64,000 nt of DNA, taken from positions 4,092,001-4,156,000 of the forward strand of contig NZ_CP013480.3 in assembly GCF_001465545.3 (NCBI RefSeq). Direction: 5' to 3'. The DNA comes from Pandoraea norimbergensis. GTDB lineage: Bacteria > Pseudomonadota > Gammaproteobacteria > Burkholderiales > Burkholderiaceae. Shown in pieces: positions 28,757 through 37,473 of this stretch (position 1 is the stretch's first letter; every line of letters starts with the position of its first letter). The notes under the pieces were generated by a model. It made no database searches and was not told the origin of the DNA. It saw only the letters and a list, made by a program, of their open reading frames with translations. The position numbers were made by a program, and so were the translations under genes.

Positions 28757-30202
28757 TCAGCGCGGAAACTCCTGCCGCTCGGCGGGTTGTGTCGGCGCGG
28801 GTACGGCCGTCGCCAGATCGCCAAGCATCACAGGTTTGAGTGGCGCACGGATGCGGTAATAGCCCACGTCCGCCACATCGCGCCCTTGCGCCTGCGCGAG
28901 CAGTTCAGCCACTGTCAGGCCGCACAGGCGTCCCTGACAAGGCCCCATCCCGCAGCGTGAGAATGACTTCGTCTGGTTCGGCCCCACGCATCCCAGCGCC
29001 GCCATGTGCCGCACGTCGCCCGCCGTCACCTCTTCGCAGCGGCACACCACCGTGTCATCTTCGGCGGGCCGGCGCAAAGCATCGGATGGCCGATAGTACG
29101 CATCGAGAAACGGCCGGATCGCCGTGTGGCGAGCAAGATCGCGTCGCAACGAGAATGCCGCCGAATCTCGACGTGACGTGTCGATGCGGCCAAGCGTATG
29201 TGCCGCTTGCAAGGCAGCAAGCCGCCCCGACGGTTCCGCAGCGCGCGCCCCGGCAATACCACCGCCATCGCCTGCCACGAAGATGCGCGGCACGCTCGAC
29301 TCACCCCACGCATCGGTACGCGGCACCCAGCAAAGTTGTGCGTCGTGCCACACGTGCTCGCACCCAATCGAGCGTGTGATCTGCGTGTTGGGCACCACGC
29401 CCTGATGCAACAGCACCATCGGCGTGTCGATGCGCTTTGATTCGCCAGAGACCCCGGCCACGCGATATTCGATGGCTTCCACCCGGTCTCCGCTCGCGCT
29501 GCCGAGCACTCGCAGGGCGTCTACATCCTTCACGTGCTCGACACCCGCTGCCCGGATGGCACGCAGCAACTTGATGCCCTTGGCGAGATACCCCGGCGCA
29601 CGCAATGCGCCGCCAAGATGACGCAAAGCTTCGCGTCGGGCACGGCGTTGTGTCGTATCGAGGATGGCGCGAACGGGTACGCCAGCGCGCAACAACTGCC
29701 ACGCAAACAGGTAGAGCAACGGCCCGCAACCCGCGAGCACGGCACCGTGTTGCGGCGCAAGCGCCGCCGACTTGAGCAGCGTTTGCGCGGCCCCCACGCC
29801 CATCACACCGGGCAGCGTCCAGCCGGGAATCGGAAACGGACGCTCCATCGCACCGCCCGCCAGCACAATCGCCTGCGCGTCGATCTGCCACGTGCCCGCG
29901 CCTTCGCGGGTCGCAAACACGCGCCGGTCTTGTCCGATCTGCCATACCAGCGTGCGCGGCCAATAAGCGATGTCCGCGTCTTCGAACGCCTGCACAAGCG
30001 TGTGGCCGTACAGATAATCTTCGCCGAGCAACTCGGGGTCGGCCAATGGCGACGCGCTGACATTGCGATAAATCTGTCCGCCCGGCAGCGGGTTCTCATC
30101 GATTACCAGCGGCGTGAGGCCGTGGCGCTTGGCTTCCAGCGCGGCCGCCAGCCCCGCCGGGCCCGCACCGACGACGAGCAGGTCAACTGTCTTCACCGTC
30201 AT
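28757..30202 (-). CDS. HcnB-like FAD/NAD(P)-binding dehydrogenase alpha subunit
   Basis: 481 residues from the ATG at 30202, which overlaps the upstream stop as ATGA. N-terminal dinucleotide-binding motif DLLVVGAGPAGLAAALEAKR and GGQIYRNV; second Rossmann segment near residues 160-180. The C-terminus has a BFD-like [2Fe-2S] cysteine set (VCRCEEVTAGDV ... CGMGPCQGRLCG). This architecture is shared by the HcnB subunit of hydrogen cyanide synthase, opine oxidase subunit A and D-hydroxyproline dehydrogenase. The substrate cannot be fixed; an amino acid or opine is most likely. Confidence 0.85.
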   Translation of the reverse strand: MTVKTVDLLVVGAGPAGLAAALEAKRHGLTPLVIDENPLPGGQIYRNVSASPLADPELLGEDYLYGHTLVQAFEDADIAYWPRTLVWQIGQDRRVFATREGAGTWQIDAQAIVLAGGAMERPFPIPGWTLPGVMGVGAAQTLLKSAALAPQHGAVLAGCGPLLYLFAWQLLRAGVPVRAILDTTQRRARREALRHLGGALRAPGYLAKGIKLLRAIRAAGVEHVKDVDALRVLGSASGDRVEAIEYRVAGVSGESKRIDTPMVLLHQGVVPNTQITRSIGCEHVWHDAQLCWVPRTDAWGESSVPRIFVAGDGGGIAGARAAEPSGRLAALQAAHTLGRIDTSRRDSAAFSLRRDLARHTAIRPFLDAYYRPSDALRRPAEDDTVVCRCEEVTAGDVRHMAALGCVGPNQTKSFSRCGMGPCQGRLCGLTVAELLAQAQGRDVADVGYYRIRAPLKPVMLGDLATAVPAPTQPAERQEFPR

Positions 30203-30507
30203 GCCAGTTCCCTCGCGCCTTGCATGCGACGCACGCGCATGCCATCGCGCACGGGCGTCATGCAGCCCTGTCGATTGGGCACGCCGTCGATTTCCACCAG
30301 ACAGTCGAAACACACGCCCATCAGGCAATACGGTGCGCGCGGCGCGCCCGTCACGGGCGTGGTGCGGCAAACGGTATCGCCTGCGGCCAGCATGGCGGCA
30401 GCCACGTTGACACCGGCCGGGGCATCGTACGGCGTGCCGTCGATGACGATGCGCACCGTCGCGCCATCGCGGCGCGCGAGCGACTTAAACAGCGAATCGC
30501 TGGGCAT
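30199..30507 (-). CDS. HcnA-like (2Fe-2S)-binding small subunit
   Basis: 102 residues. A plant-type ferredoxin fold with cysteines in VCRTTPVTGAPRAPYC, GVCFDCLVEIDG and RQGCMTP. It bridges the two flavoprotein subunits in HcnABC-like dehydrogenases. It overlaps the upstream gene by 23 bases and the downstream gene by 4, so the three are one translational unit. Confidence 0.85.
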   Translation of the reverse strand: MPSDSLFKSLARRDGATVRIVIDGTPYDAPAGVNVAAAMLAAGDTVCRTTPVTGAPRAPYCLMGVCFDCLVEIDGVPNRQGCMTPVRDGMRVRRMQGARELA

Positions 30508-31588
30508 GAAATGGCTCCAGAAGGTCGGGGCGCTCGCCGCCCATGATCCACGGCACGATTGTGTCGCAGTGCGCTGCGGCCAGCGTCACGCCGCTATGGC
30601 AGGTGGTGAGAAACGCGCCGGGGCAATCGCGCGACGCTTCGTAAATCGGCAGGCCATCGGACGTCATGACGCGCAACGCGCCCCACGCACGCACGACACG
30701 CACGTTGCGCAGCAGCGGAAACGGCGAGATGGCGCGGCGCGCGATATCGGCGATGACGTCTGGGGTTACCCCGTCGTCGAAGCCCACGTCTTCCGCCGAG
30801 TCGCCCAGCATGACCGAGCCTTCGACCGTCTGTCGGACATAGATCGTGGGGTTCGATAAGAACGGCGCGACGCGCTCCGTCACAAGAATCTGCCCGCGCA
30901 TCGGGCGCACCGGTGCCGACAGCCCGACCATTGGCGCGAGATCGCGATTGGCGAGACCCGCCGCGAGCACGACGCGACCGGCATCGAGCGTACGGCCGCC
31001 TTCGATATCGAGCCGAAACGCACCGGCACGCGGCGTGATGTTCGTCACACGGGCATTCGGCACATACGTGCCGCCCGCCTGCGCGAAGGCAGCAAAGAGC
31101 GCGCGCAAGGTGTAGAGCGGACTGACGTGGCCATCGTGCGGCGAGTAGATCGCTCCGGCGACGTGATCGCCAATCGCAGGAATGCGTTCGGCGAGCGCGT
31201 CGTGATCGAGCACGTCGTAGGTCAGCGCAGGCTCGCTGGTTTTGAGTTGCTGCATGACGGCGGCCTTGGCCGCCAGTTCCTGCGCCGTCTCGGCGATGTT
31301 GAAGCCCCCCGGGCGCTCGAAGCCGACCGACACACCCGTGCGGGCTTCCAGTTCGTCGGCGAACGCTTGCCAGCGATTGGCTGAGTGCAACGACCAGCGG
31401 GCATAAGACGGGCAACTCGCACCCTTGCCCTGCACCCACACGAGCCCGAAGTTGCCACGCGCGGCACGCAGCGCATCGTCGGCACCGTCGAGCACGACGA
31501 CCGACTCACCACGCCGGGCCAGCCCGTACGCGATGGCCATGCCGACCAGCCCGCCGCCAATGACGGCAATCTCGCTTGTCTTTTGCAT
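30485..31588 (-). CDS. HcnC-like FAD-dependent amino acid oxidase (DAO) subunit
   Basis: 367 residues from the ATG at 31588 (31618 is an alternative; neither has a clear Shine-Dalgarno). FAD-binding motif EIAVIGGGLVGMAIAYGLAR, then DAO-family blocks, ending with PGAFLTTCHSGVTLAAAHCD, a glycine-oxidase/proline-dehydrogenase-like C-terminus. It is the catalytic beta subunit of the HcnABC-like complex. First gene of the operon, divergent from a LysR regulator. Confidence 0.87.
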   Translation of the reverse strand: MQKTSEIAVIGGGLVGMAIAYGLARRGESVVVLDGADDALRAARGNFGLVWVQGKGASCPSYARWSLHSANRWQAFADELEARTGVSVGFERPGGFNIAETAQELAAKAAVMQQLKTSEPALTYDVLDHDALAERIPAIGDHVAGAIYSPHDGHVSPLYTLRALFAAFAQAGGTYVPNARVTNITPRAGAFRLDIEGGRTLDAGRVVLAAGLANRDLAPMVGLSAPVRPMRGQILVTERVAPFLSNPTIYVRQTVEGSVMLGDSAEDVGFDDGVTPDVIADIARRAISPFPLLRNVRVVRAWGALRVMTSDGLPIYEASRDCPGAFLTTCHSGVTLAAAHCDTIVPWIMGGERPDLLEPFHAQRFAV

Positions 31589-31787
31589 CGATGGGGAAAC
31601 GACCGGCAACATGGGCAATGCCAGATGTTATGACTTGCCGATGCCGCAATATTGCGCGCGGGCGTCTTGATTTATTTGAGAGTACCCAAGAATCGCTGAC
31701 GCGCGCGAGCCCGTCAAATCACATTTTCTGCGACCAGTATGTTTGTATATTATGGCGACGTCGCCGCCTCCCCCGCCCCCGCCGATC

Positions 31788-32738
31788 ATGAAGATTCGCC
31801 AACTTGAAGCCTTTCGCGCCGTGATCCTGCGCCAGACGGTCACGCGCGCCGCGCAGATGCTGCATGTCTCGCAGCCCGCCGTCACACGACTGCTGAACGA
31901 TCTCGAAGCCGATGTCGGATTTGCCCTCTTCGACCGGAGCAACGGACGTTTGCAACCGACGCCCGAAGCGCTGGTCCTGTTCGATGAAGTCGAGCGGTCG
32001 TTCGCCGGAATGGAGCGCATCGCGCAGACGGCGGAGCAGATCAAGTCGCTGCGGCGCGGCTCGCTGCACATCGCTGGCGCGCCCGCGATTGCACTCGACT
32101 TTCTGCCCATCACGCTCACGCATTTTCTGCGCGACCACCCGGGCATCAACACCACCCTGCTCGTGCATGCGTCGAACATCGTGGTCGACATGGTGCTCGG
32201 CCGCCGTTGCGATGTCGGCTTCGTTGCGCACCCGCTCACCCGTCCGGGCTTGCAAGTGCAGCCGTTGCTGCGGGTACCGATGCGATGTGTGCTGCCGAAG
32301 GGGCATCCGCTCGCCGCGCACGACGTCATCACGCCGGAAGATTTGCGTGGCGAAGCGTTCGTGTCCTATCCCACCGAATCGGATGCGCGGCTCGATATCG
32401 ACCGCGTGTTTGCCGAACATGGTGTGGATCGCGTCATGAATGCAGAGTCGCAACTCTCCGCCGCCATTTGCACGCTCGTGGAGCATGGCGCAGGCGTCTC
32501 GATCATCGATGGCATCACGGCGTCGTTCGCGACGCAGCGTGTCGAAGTCAGACCGTTTGCCCCGCAGGTCCTGTCGACGGTCTCGGCCGTGACCTCGCTT
32601 CAGCACCCGCCGTCGCAACTCGCGCAGGCGTTCGTACAGCAGGTTCGCGCAGCACTCGAAGCGCGAAGCTTATCCACAGATTTTGTTCACAAGCCTGTGG
32701 ACAACCCAACACAAAGCGATGGCAAATCGTTGATTTAA
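31788..32738 (+). CDS. LysR-family regulator next to the HcnABC-like operon
   Basis: 316 residues from the ATG at 31788; upstream in-frame ATGs would add a poly-proline leader not found in the family. Winged helix MKIRQLEAFRAVILRQTVTR, LHVSQPAVTRLLNDLEADVG, then the substrate-binding domain with GRRCDVGFVAHP. It resembles OccR/NocR-type opine regulators, consistent with an opine or amino acid oxidase target. The last about 25 codons form an unusual polar tail that contains three DnaA-box-like sequences. Confidence 0.88.
   Translation: MKIRQLEAFRAVILRQTVTRAAQMLHVSQPAVTRLLNDLEADVGFALFDRSNGRLQPTPEALVLFDEVERSFAGMERIAQTAEQIKSLRRGSLHIAGAPAIALDFLPITLTHFLRDHPGINTTLLVHASNIVVDMVLGRRCDVGFVAHPLTRPGLQVQPLLRVPMRCVLPKGHPLAAHDVITPEDLRGEAFVSYPTESDARLDIDRVFAEHGVDRVMNAESQLSAAICTLVEHGAGVSIIDGITASFATQRVEVRPFAPQVLSTVSAVTSLQHPPSQLAQAFVQQVRAALEARSLSTDFVHKPVDNPTQSDGKSLI
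32670..32704. promoter_or_regulatory. Cluster of three DnaA-box-like sequences
   Basis: TTATCCACA (32670-32678, exact consensus), TTGTTCACA (32683-32691) and TGTGGACAA (32696-32704, reverse of TTGTCCACA) occur within 35 bases inside the 3' end of the LysR gene. No origin genes are near, so a DnaA titration or regulatory site is more likely than oriC. Confidence 0.5.
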
Positions 32739-32857
32739 TTAGGAATGCGGGTGGAATGCGCGGCCGCGGTCAGCCTGACGCCACCGACGTCATCGAAGTG
32801 TTCGCTAACTTTCAGCGGAAGTGGCGCGCAGAACACGCGCCACGACAGATGAAGTTT

Positions 32858-33841
32858 TCAGGCCTTGCCACCGGCGGCTTCAGCAGCCGTCGCGGCAGTG
32901 GCAGCCGTCGCAGCGGTCACAAACGCCTGAGCGTCGCCACGCAGTTGCCCATTGCGTTCGCGTACGACGCGATGGATCAATTCCCAGGTCGTCTGCGCGA
33001 CCGGCGAGAGCGAGCGGTTCTTGCGGCGTGCGAGCACGATGGCCCGCTCGAATGCCGGCAGCAGCGGCCGCACGGCCAGCGTCGAATTCTCCGGCAGCGG
33101 CAGCGCAAACGGCGGCAGGATGCTGACACCCAGCCCTTCCTGCACCATGCGGAAGATGGTGCTCACATGCCCCAGCTCCTGCGTGATGGTGCCCTGCACT
33201 TTCTGCGTCGTCAGTGCGCGGTCGATCAGCGGACGACTGCCCGAGCCCTGATTGAGCAGCACCAGATTTTCACCTGACAACTCCGACCAATGCACCGCCG
33301 CCTGCGTCGCGAGCGGGTGATCGGTGCGGCACACCAGACAGAACGGCTCGCTCATGAGCAGTTCGGTGTAGAGATCGTCGGCGCCTTGCGGGGCGACGAC
33401 AATGCCGAAGTCCACATCGCCCGCGCGCACGCTGTCGAGCACCGCGCGTTGCATCTGGTCGACGAGTGCGAGCGCGATGTCCGGATACGTCGCCTGCGAG
33501 GCGAGCAGCACACGCGGCATGAGCGTTGCGGAAATCGTCGGTGCGGCGCCGACACGGACCCTGCCCGTGGTGCGGGCTTCGGCACCGTGCGTTTGCAGCA
33601 GTGCAATTTCCAGTTCGTCGAGTACGCGATCGAGACTGCCCGCGAGCGTCACACCGGCGTCGGTCAGCGAAACTTCTCGCGTGGTGCGATCCACGAGCCG
33701 CAGGCCCAGTTGCGCTTCCAGTTCGTTGATGCAACGGCTGATGGCCGGTTGTGTCAGGCCGATCTCGGCGCCCGCGCGGCTAAAGTTCTTGCTGCGCGCC
33801 ACGACCATGAAGACCTTGAGTTGTCTCAGCGATACGTTCAT
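32858..33841 (-). CDS. LysR-family transcriptional regulator
   Basis: 327 residues. Winged helix MNVSLRQLKVFMVVARSKNF, IGLTQPAISRCINELEAQLG; the effector domain includes RVRVGAAPTISATLMPRVLL. The C-terminus ends in an Ala/Thr repeat (TAATAATAATAAEAAGG) coded by near-repeats, probably slippage-prone. It lies downstream of pntB on the same strand, 92 bases away with a hairpin between. The target is unknown. Confidence 0.88.
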   Translation of the reverse strand: MNVSLRQLKVFMVVARSKNFSRAGAEIGLTQPAISRCINELEAQLGLRLVDRTTREVSLTDAGVTLAGSLDRVLDELEIALLQTHGAEARTTGRVRVGAAPTISATLMPRVLLASQATYPDIALALVDQMQRAVLDSVRAGDVDFGIVVAPQGADDLYTELLMSEPFCLVCRTDHPLATQAAVHWSELSGENLVLLNQGSGSRPLIDRALTTQKVQGTITQELGHVSTIFRMVQEGLGVSILPPFALPLPENSTLAVRPLLPAFERAIVLARRKNRSLSPVAQTTWELIHRVVRERNGQLRGDAQAFVTAATAATAATAAEAAGGKA

Positions 33842-33891
33842 GTGCTAGTGCCCTGCCAGTAAGTAAGCAAACCAGCCACCGCAGTGGCGCT

Positions 33892-33916
33892 GGCGCGCCG
33901 TTGAAGCCGGCGCGCC
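33892..33916. terminator. Hairpin after pntB
   Basis: GGCGCGCCG-TTGAAGC-CGGCGCGCC is a perfect 9-bp stem, 18 bases past the pntB stop. It lacks a U-tract. Confidence 0.5.
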
Positions 33917-33933
33917 CCGAGACCCCTGCTGCG

Positions 33934-35373
33934 TCAGGCCGCCGCCTTGACCATCTCCTCCACCACCTTCTTCGCGTCGCCGAACACCATCATCGTCTTG
34001 TCGAGATAGAACAGTTCGTTGTCCAGCCCGGCGTAGCCGGCGGCCATCGAACGCTTGTTCACGATGATCGTCTTGGCCTTGTAGGCTTCGAGAATCGGCA
34101 TACCGGCAATCGGCGATTGCGGATCGTTCTTGGCCGACGGGTTCACCACGTCGTTCGCGCCGAGTACCAGCACCACATCGGTCTGGCCGAACTCACCGTT
34201 GATCTCGTCCATTTCCAGCACTTGATCGTAGGGGACTTCAGCTTCCGCGAGCAGCACGTTCATGTGGCCCGGCATACGGCCCGCAACCGGGTGAATGGCA
34301 TAACGCACGGTCACGCCCTTCTCCACCAGCTTGTCGGTCAGTTCCTTGAGCGCGTGCTGGGCACGTGCAACTGCCAAGCCGTAACCCGGCACGATCACGA
34401 TCGATTCTGCGTTGCTCATCAGGAACGCGGCGTCGTCAGGCGAACCTGATTTCACCGGACGTTGTTGCTGTTCGCCGCCTGCCGCTGCTGCGCCTGCCTG
34501 TGCACCGAAGCCGCCGAGAATCACGTTGAAGAACGAGCGATTCATCGCCTTACACATGATGTACGACAGAATCGCACCCGACGAACCCACCAGCGAGCCT
34601 GCAATGATCAGCATCGGGTTGTTCAGCGAGAAGCCGATACCTGCCGCTGCCCAACCCGAGTACGAGTTCAGCATCGACACCACCACCGGCATGTCGGCAC
34701 CGCCAATCGGGATGATGATCAGCAAACCCAGCACGAACGCGATGGCCGTCATGGCGACGAACGGCGTCCAGCTTTGCGACACAAAGAACGCACCGCCGAA
34801 GGCCAGCATCGCGATCGCCAGCGCCAGATTCACCATGTGCTGGCCTTTGAAGACCACCGGTGCGCCTTGGAACAGACGGAACTTGTACTTGCCCGAGAGC
34901 TTGCCGAACGCGATGACCGAACCCGAGAACGTGATCGCGCCGACAAACGTGCCGATGAACAGCTCGATGCGGTTACCCGGCGGCAACGCTTCACCCGCGG
35001 CCACGATACCGAACGCTGCCGGTTCTGCGACTGCCGCAACCGCGATACACACCGCCGCCAGACCGATCAGCGAGTGCATGGCCGCGACCAGTTCCGGCAT
35101 CTTCGTCATCTCGACCTTGCGAGCAACGTAAGCACCGATACCGCCACCCACCACGAGACCCGCGAGGATCAGGCCGAGGCCCGAGTAGTTGCCGTTCGAG
35201 AGCTTGCGCAGTTCGAAGATCAGCGCCAGCGTAGTGAAGGCCGCGATAGCCATGCCGATCATGCCGAACGCGTTACCGCGTCGCGCCATGCGCGGATTCG
35301 ACAGGCCCTTGAGCGCCTGAATGAAACAGATCGACGCGACCAGATACAACAGCGTCACAAGATTCATGCTCAT
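33934..35373 (-). CDS. pntB: NAD(P) transhydrogenase subunit beta
   Basis: 479 residues from the ATG at 35373 (GGGAG nine bases upstream). About nine membrane segments come first, then the NADP-binding domain III with VIVPGYGLAVARAQHALKEL and VLVLGANDVVNP. With PntA1 and PntA2 it couples proton influx to NADH-dependent reduction of NADP. It starts one base after the pntA2 stop. Confidence 0.96.
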   Translation of the reverse strand: MSMNLVTLLYLVASICFIQALKGLSNPRMARRGNAFGMIGMAIAAFTTLALIFELRKLSNGNYSGLGLILAGLVVGGGIGAYVARKVEMTKMPELVAAMHSLIGLAAVCIAVAAVAEPAAFGIVAAGEALPPGNRIELFIGTFVGAITFSGSVIAFGKLSGKYKFRLFQGAPVVFKGQHMVNLALAIAMLAFGGAFFVSQSWTPFVAMTAIAFVLGLLIIIPIGGADMPVVVSMLNSYSGWAAAGIGFSLNNPMLIIAGSLVGSSGAILSYIMCKAMNRSFFNVILGGFGAQAGAAAAGGEQQQRPVKSGSPDDAAFLMSNAESIVIVPGYGLAVARAQHALKELTDKLVEKGVTVRYAIHPVAGRMPGHMNVLLAEAEVPYDQVLEMDEINGEFGQTDVVLVLGANDVVNPSAKNDPQSPIAGMPILEAYKAKTIIVNKRSMAAGYAGLDNELFYLDKTMMVFGDAKKVVEEMVKAAA

Positions 35374-35374
35374 G

Positions 35375-35713
35375 TCAGTGGGCTCCCTTAGCTGCCGAAT
35401 CATTGGCAGCCTTAGCAGGTGCCTTGTCTTTCTTCTTGAACATCTCAAGCATGCGCTGCGTAACGAGGAAGCCCCCGAACACGTTCACCGCTGCCAGTGC
35501 CACGGCGATGACACCCATCGTCTTGCCGAGCCCGCCTTCGGTCAGACCAGCGGCGAGCATGGCGCCCACGATCACGATGGCCGAAATGGCGTTCGTGACC
35601 GCCATCAGCGGCGTGTGCAGTGCCGGTGTGACGTTCCACACCACGTGATAGCCGACGTACACCGCCAGCACGAAGATGATCAGATTGATCACCGTGTGAT
35701 TGATCATTTCCAT
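35375..35713 (-). CDS. pntA2: NAD(P) transhydrogenase alpha subunit part 2 (membrane)
   Basis: 112 residues with three to four membrane segments ([36 protein letters not shown]). This is the membrane part that is fused to the C-terminus of PntA in E. coli but separate in many proteobacteria. A Lys/Ala-rich tail follows. Gap to pntA1 is 15 bases. Confidence 0.94.
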   Translation of the reverse strand: MEMINHTVINLIIFVLAVYVGYHVVWNVTPALHTPLMAVTNAISAIVIVGAMLAAGLTEGGLGKTMGVIAVALAAVNVFGGFLVTQRMLEMFKKKDKAPAKAANDSAAKGAH

Positions 35714-35728
35714 TGTTGTGTCTCCCCC

Positions 35729-36859
35729 TTAAGCGGCGCGCAGGACTTGGCCGTCGCGGCACATCAGGCACGCGGCGACGATGTCGTCGTTGGTATCGAT
35801 GACGAGCTTGTTTTCCTTGTCGATCACCAGCTTGAGGAAGTCGAGCACGTTGCGGGCATATAGGGCTGACGCGTCAGCGGCGACCATGCCAGCCAGATTC
35901 GTGTAACCGGCAATCGTCACGCCGTGTACCTTCACGATTTCGTCGGCCACCGACAGCGGGCAATTGCCGCCGCCGTTTGCACCACGCCCAGCGGCCAGAT
36001 CGATGATCACGGAACCGGGCTTCATGGCTTTGACCGTGTCTTCAGCGATGAGCGTCGGCGCAGCACGCCCCGGAATCAACGCGGTGGAAATGACGATGTC
36101 AGCTTGCGTCAGACGCGTGTGCACGAGCTGCGATTGACGTGCGAGCCAAGCCGCAGGCATCGGGCGAGCGTAGCCGCCCACACCCTTGGCAATCTCACGC
36201 TCTTCGTCGGTTTCGAACGGCACGTCGATGAACTTCGCGCCAAGCGATTCGATCTGCTCGCGCACGGCCGGACGCACGTCCGACGCTTCGATCACCGCGC
36301 CGAGGCGCTTAGCCGTAGCAATCGCTTGCAGGCCTGCAACGCCAGCGCCCAGAACAACGAGGCGCGCGGCTTTGACCGTACCGGCTGCCGTCATCAGCAT
36401 CGGCATGAAGCGCTGATACAGATTCGCGGCAAGCATCACGGCTTTGTAGCCCGCAATGTTGGCCTGTGAAGACAGCACGTCCATGCTTTGCGCACGCGTG
36501 GTACGCGGCGCGGCTTCCAGTGCGAAGCCGATGATGCCAGCGGCCGCCATGCGGGCGTTGTTCTCGGCATCGAACGGGTTGAGCATGCCGACCACGGCCG
36601 CGCCACGCGCGATCTGGCCGACTTCGGCAATCGACGGCGCACGTACCTTCAGCACCAGTTCCGCGCCGAATGCGTCAGCTGCGCTACCGGTGGCGGCACC
36701 CGCAGCGACGTAGGCCGCATCGGGGACGCTGGCCGAATCGCCTGCACCTCGCTCTACGGTGACGCGATGCCCTGCGCCCACCAGCTTCTTCACCGTTTCC
36801 GGTGTGGCCGCGACGCGGGATTCGCCGCCGACCGTCTCCTTCGGAATGCCAATATGCAT
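35729..36859 (-). CDS. pntA1: NAD(P) transhydrogenase alpha subunit part 1 (NAD domain)
   Basis: 376 residues. N-terminal MHIGIPKETVGGESRVAATP and the NAD-binding VVLGAGVAGLQAIATAKRLG with ASDVRPAVREQIESLGAKF are the domain I signatures shared with alanine dehydrogenase. It binds NAD(H) in the cytoplasm. First of the three pnt genes; the hypothetical gene 36902-37276 lies directly upstream. Confidence 0.95.
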   Translation of the reverse strand: MHIGIPKETVGGESRVAATPETVKKLVGAGHRVTVERGAGDSASVPDAAYVAAGAATGSAADAFGAELVLKVRAPSIAEVGQIARGAAVVGMLNPFDAENNARMAAAGIIGFALEAAPRTTRAQSMDVLSSQANIAGYKAVMLAANLYQRFMPMLMTAAGTVKAARLVVLGAGVAGLQAIATAKRLGAVIEASDVRPAVREQIESLGAKFIDVPFETDEEREIAKGVGGYARPMPAAWLARQSQLVHTRLTQADIVISTALIPGRAAPTLIAEDTVKAMKPGSVIIDLAAGRGANGGGNCPLSVADEIVKVHGVTIAGYTNLAGMVAADASALYARNVLDFLKLVIDKENKLVIDTNDDIVAACLMCRDGQVLRAA

Positions 36860-36901
36860 GGTTATTGTCTCGGGGTCTGGGCCCCTGTCGTGTTGTAAAA
36901 C

Positions 36902-37276
36902 TCAGGCCAGCACGGAGCGCGGCGGTTGCATCGAACGTCCTTCATTGGCCGCTTCGAAGCAGCGCACCTTCGTGCAGTGAATCAGGTCACACAGAAATTC
37001 CGGCTCGTAGGCACGCAGCAGGTGCGGCTGATGCCCATCGAGATACGCGCCGATCAGCACAAGCTCGGCATGGCGCAGCGCTTGCGCCGACACCCCTTCG
37101 AGATAGGCCAGCGGCAGGTCGTCGTTGCCCGTCGTGCGCAACAACCAGTGGTAGGTGGGGTGATCCCAGTGCCAGTCGAGACCCAACTCGACAAACGCGT
37201 TGTTGAACGCATGCAGATGAGCATTGGCAACCGGGGCCAGGGCGGCGGGTTTGATATGCGTTTCGATGACAGACAT
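36902..37276 (-). CDS. Hypothetical protein upstream of pntA1
   Basis: 124 residues from the ATG at 37276 (GGGAGAG seven bases upstream). I do not recognise the family. It is soluble, with clusters of Trp and His in LDWHWDHPTYHWLLR and a Cys pair in FLCDLIHCTKVRC, hinting at a metal or cofactor site. It lies 42 bases before pntA1 on the same strand, so it is probably in the pnt transcript. Confidence 0.7.
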   Translation of the reverse strand: MSVIETHIKPAALAPVANAHLHAFNNAFVELGLDWHWDHPTYHWLLRTTGNDDLPLAYLEGVSAQALRHAELVLIGAYLDGHQPHLLRAYEPEFLCDLIHCTKVRCFEAANEGRSMQPPRSVLA

Positions 37277-37473
37277 GTTGGCGCTCTCCCAAATCAGTGA
37301 TCGTCTCCAGAACACGCGGACCCGCCTGTACCGTGCGTGATCGGGTGGTTTTTATGACCCCCTCGTTCACGCTTCTGTCATGCGGGCTGCCATTGCAGAT
37401 TACGCAGCCCCACCTATAAAAGACAGTTAAAGTTAATTATGCAAACCATCTACGATTGCTTATACTTCATCGC

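Noticed and set aside
32670..32704. Chromosomal origin of replication
   Set aside because: DnaA-box-like sites are present but there is no dnaA, dnaN, gidA or AT-rich unwinding region nearby.
32881..32915. GCC/GTC-rich short repeats at the end of the LysR gene
   Set aside because: They code an Ala/Thr tail; not a CRISPR or mobile repeat.
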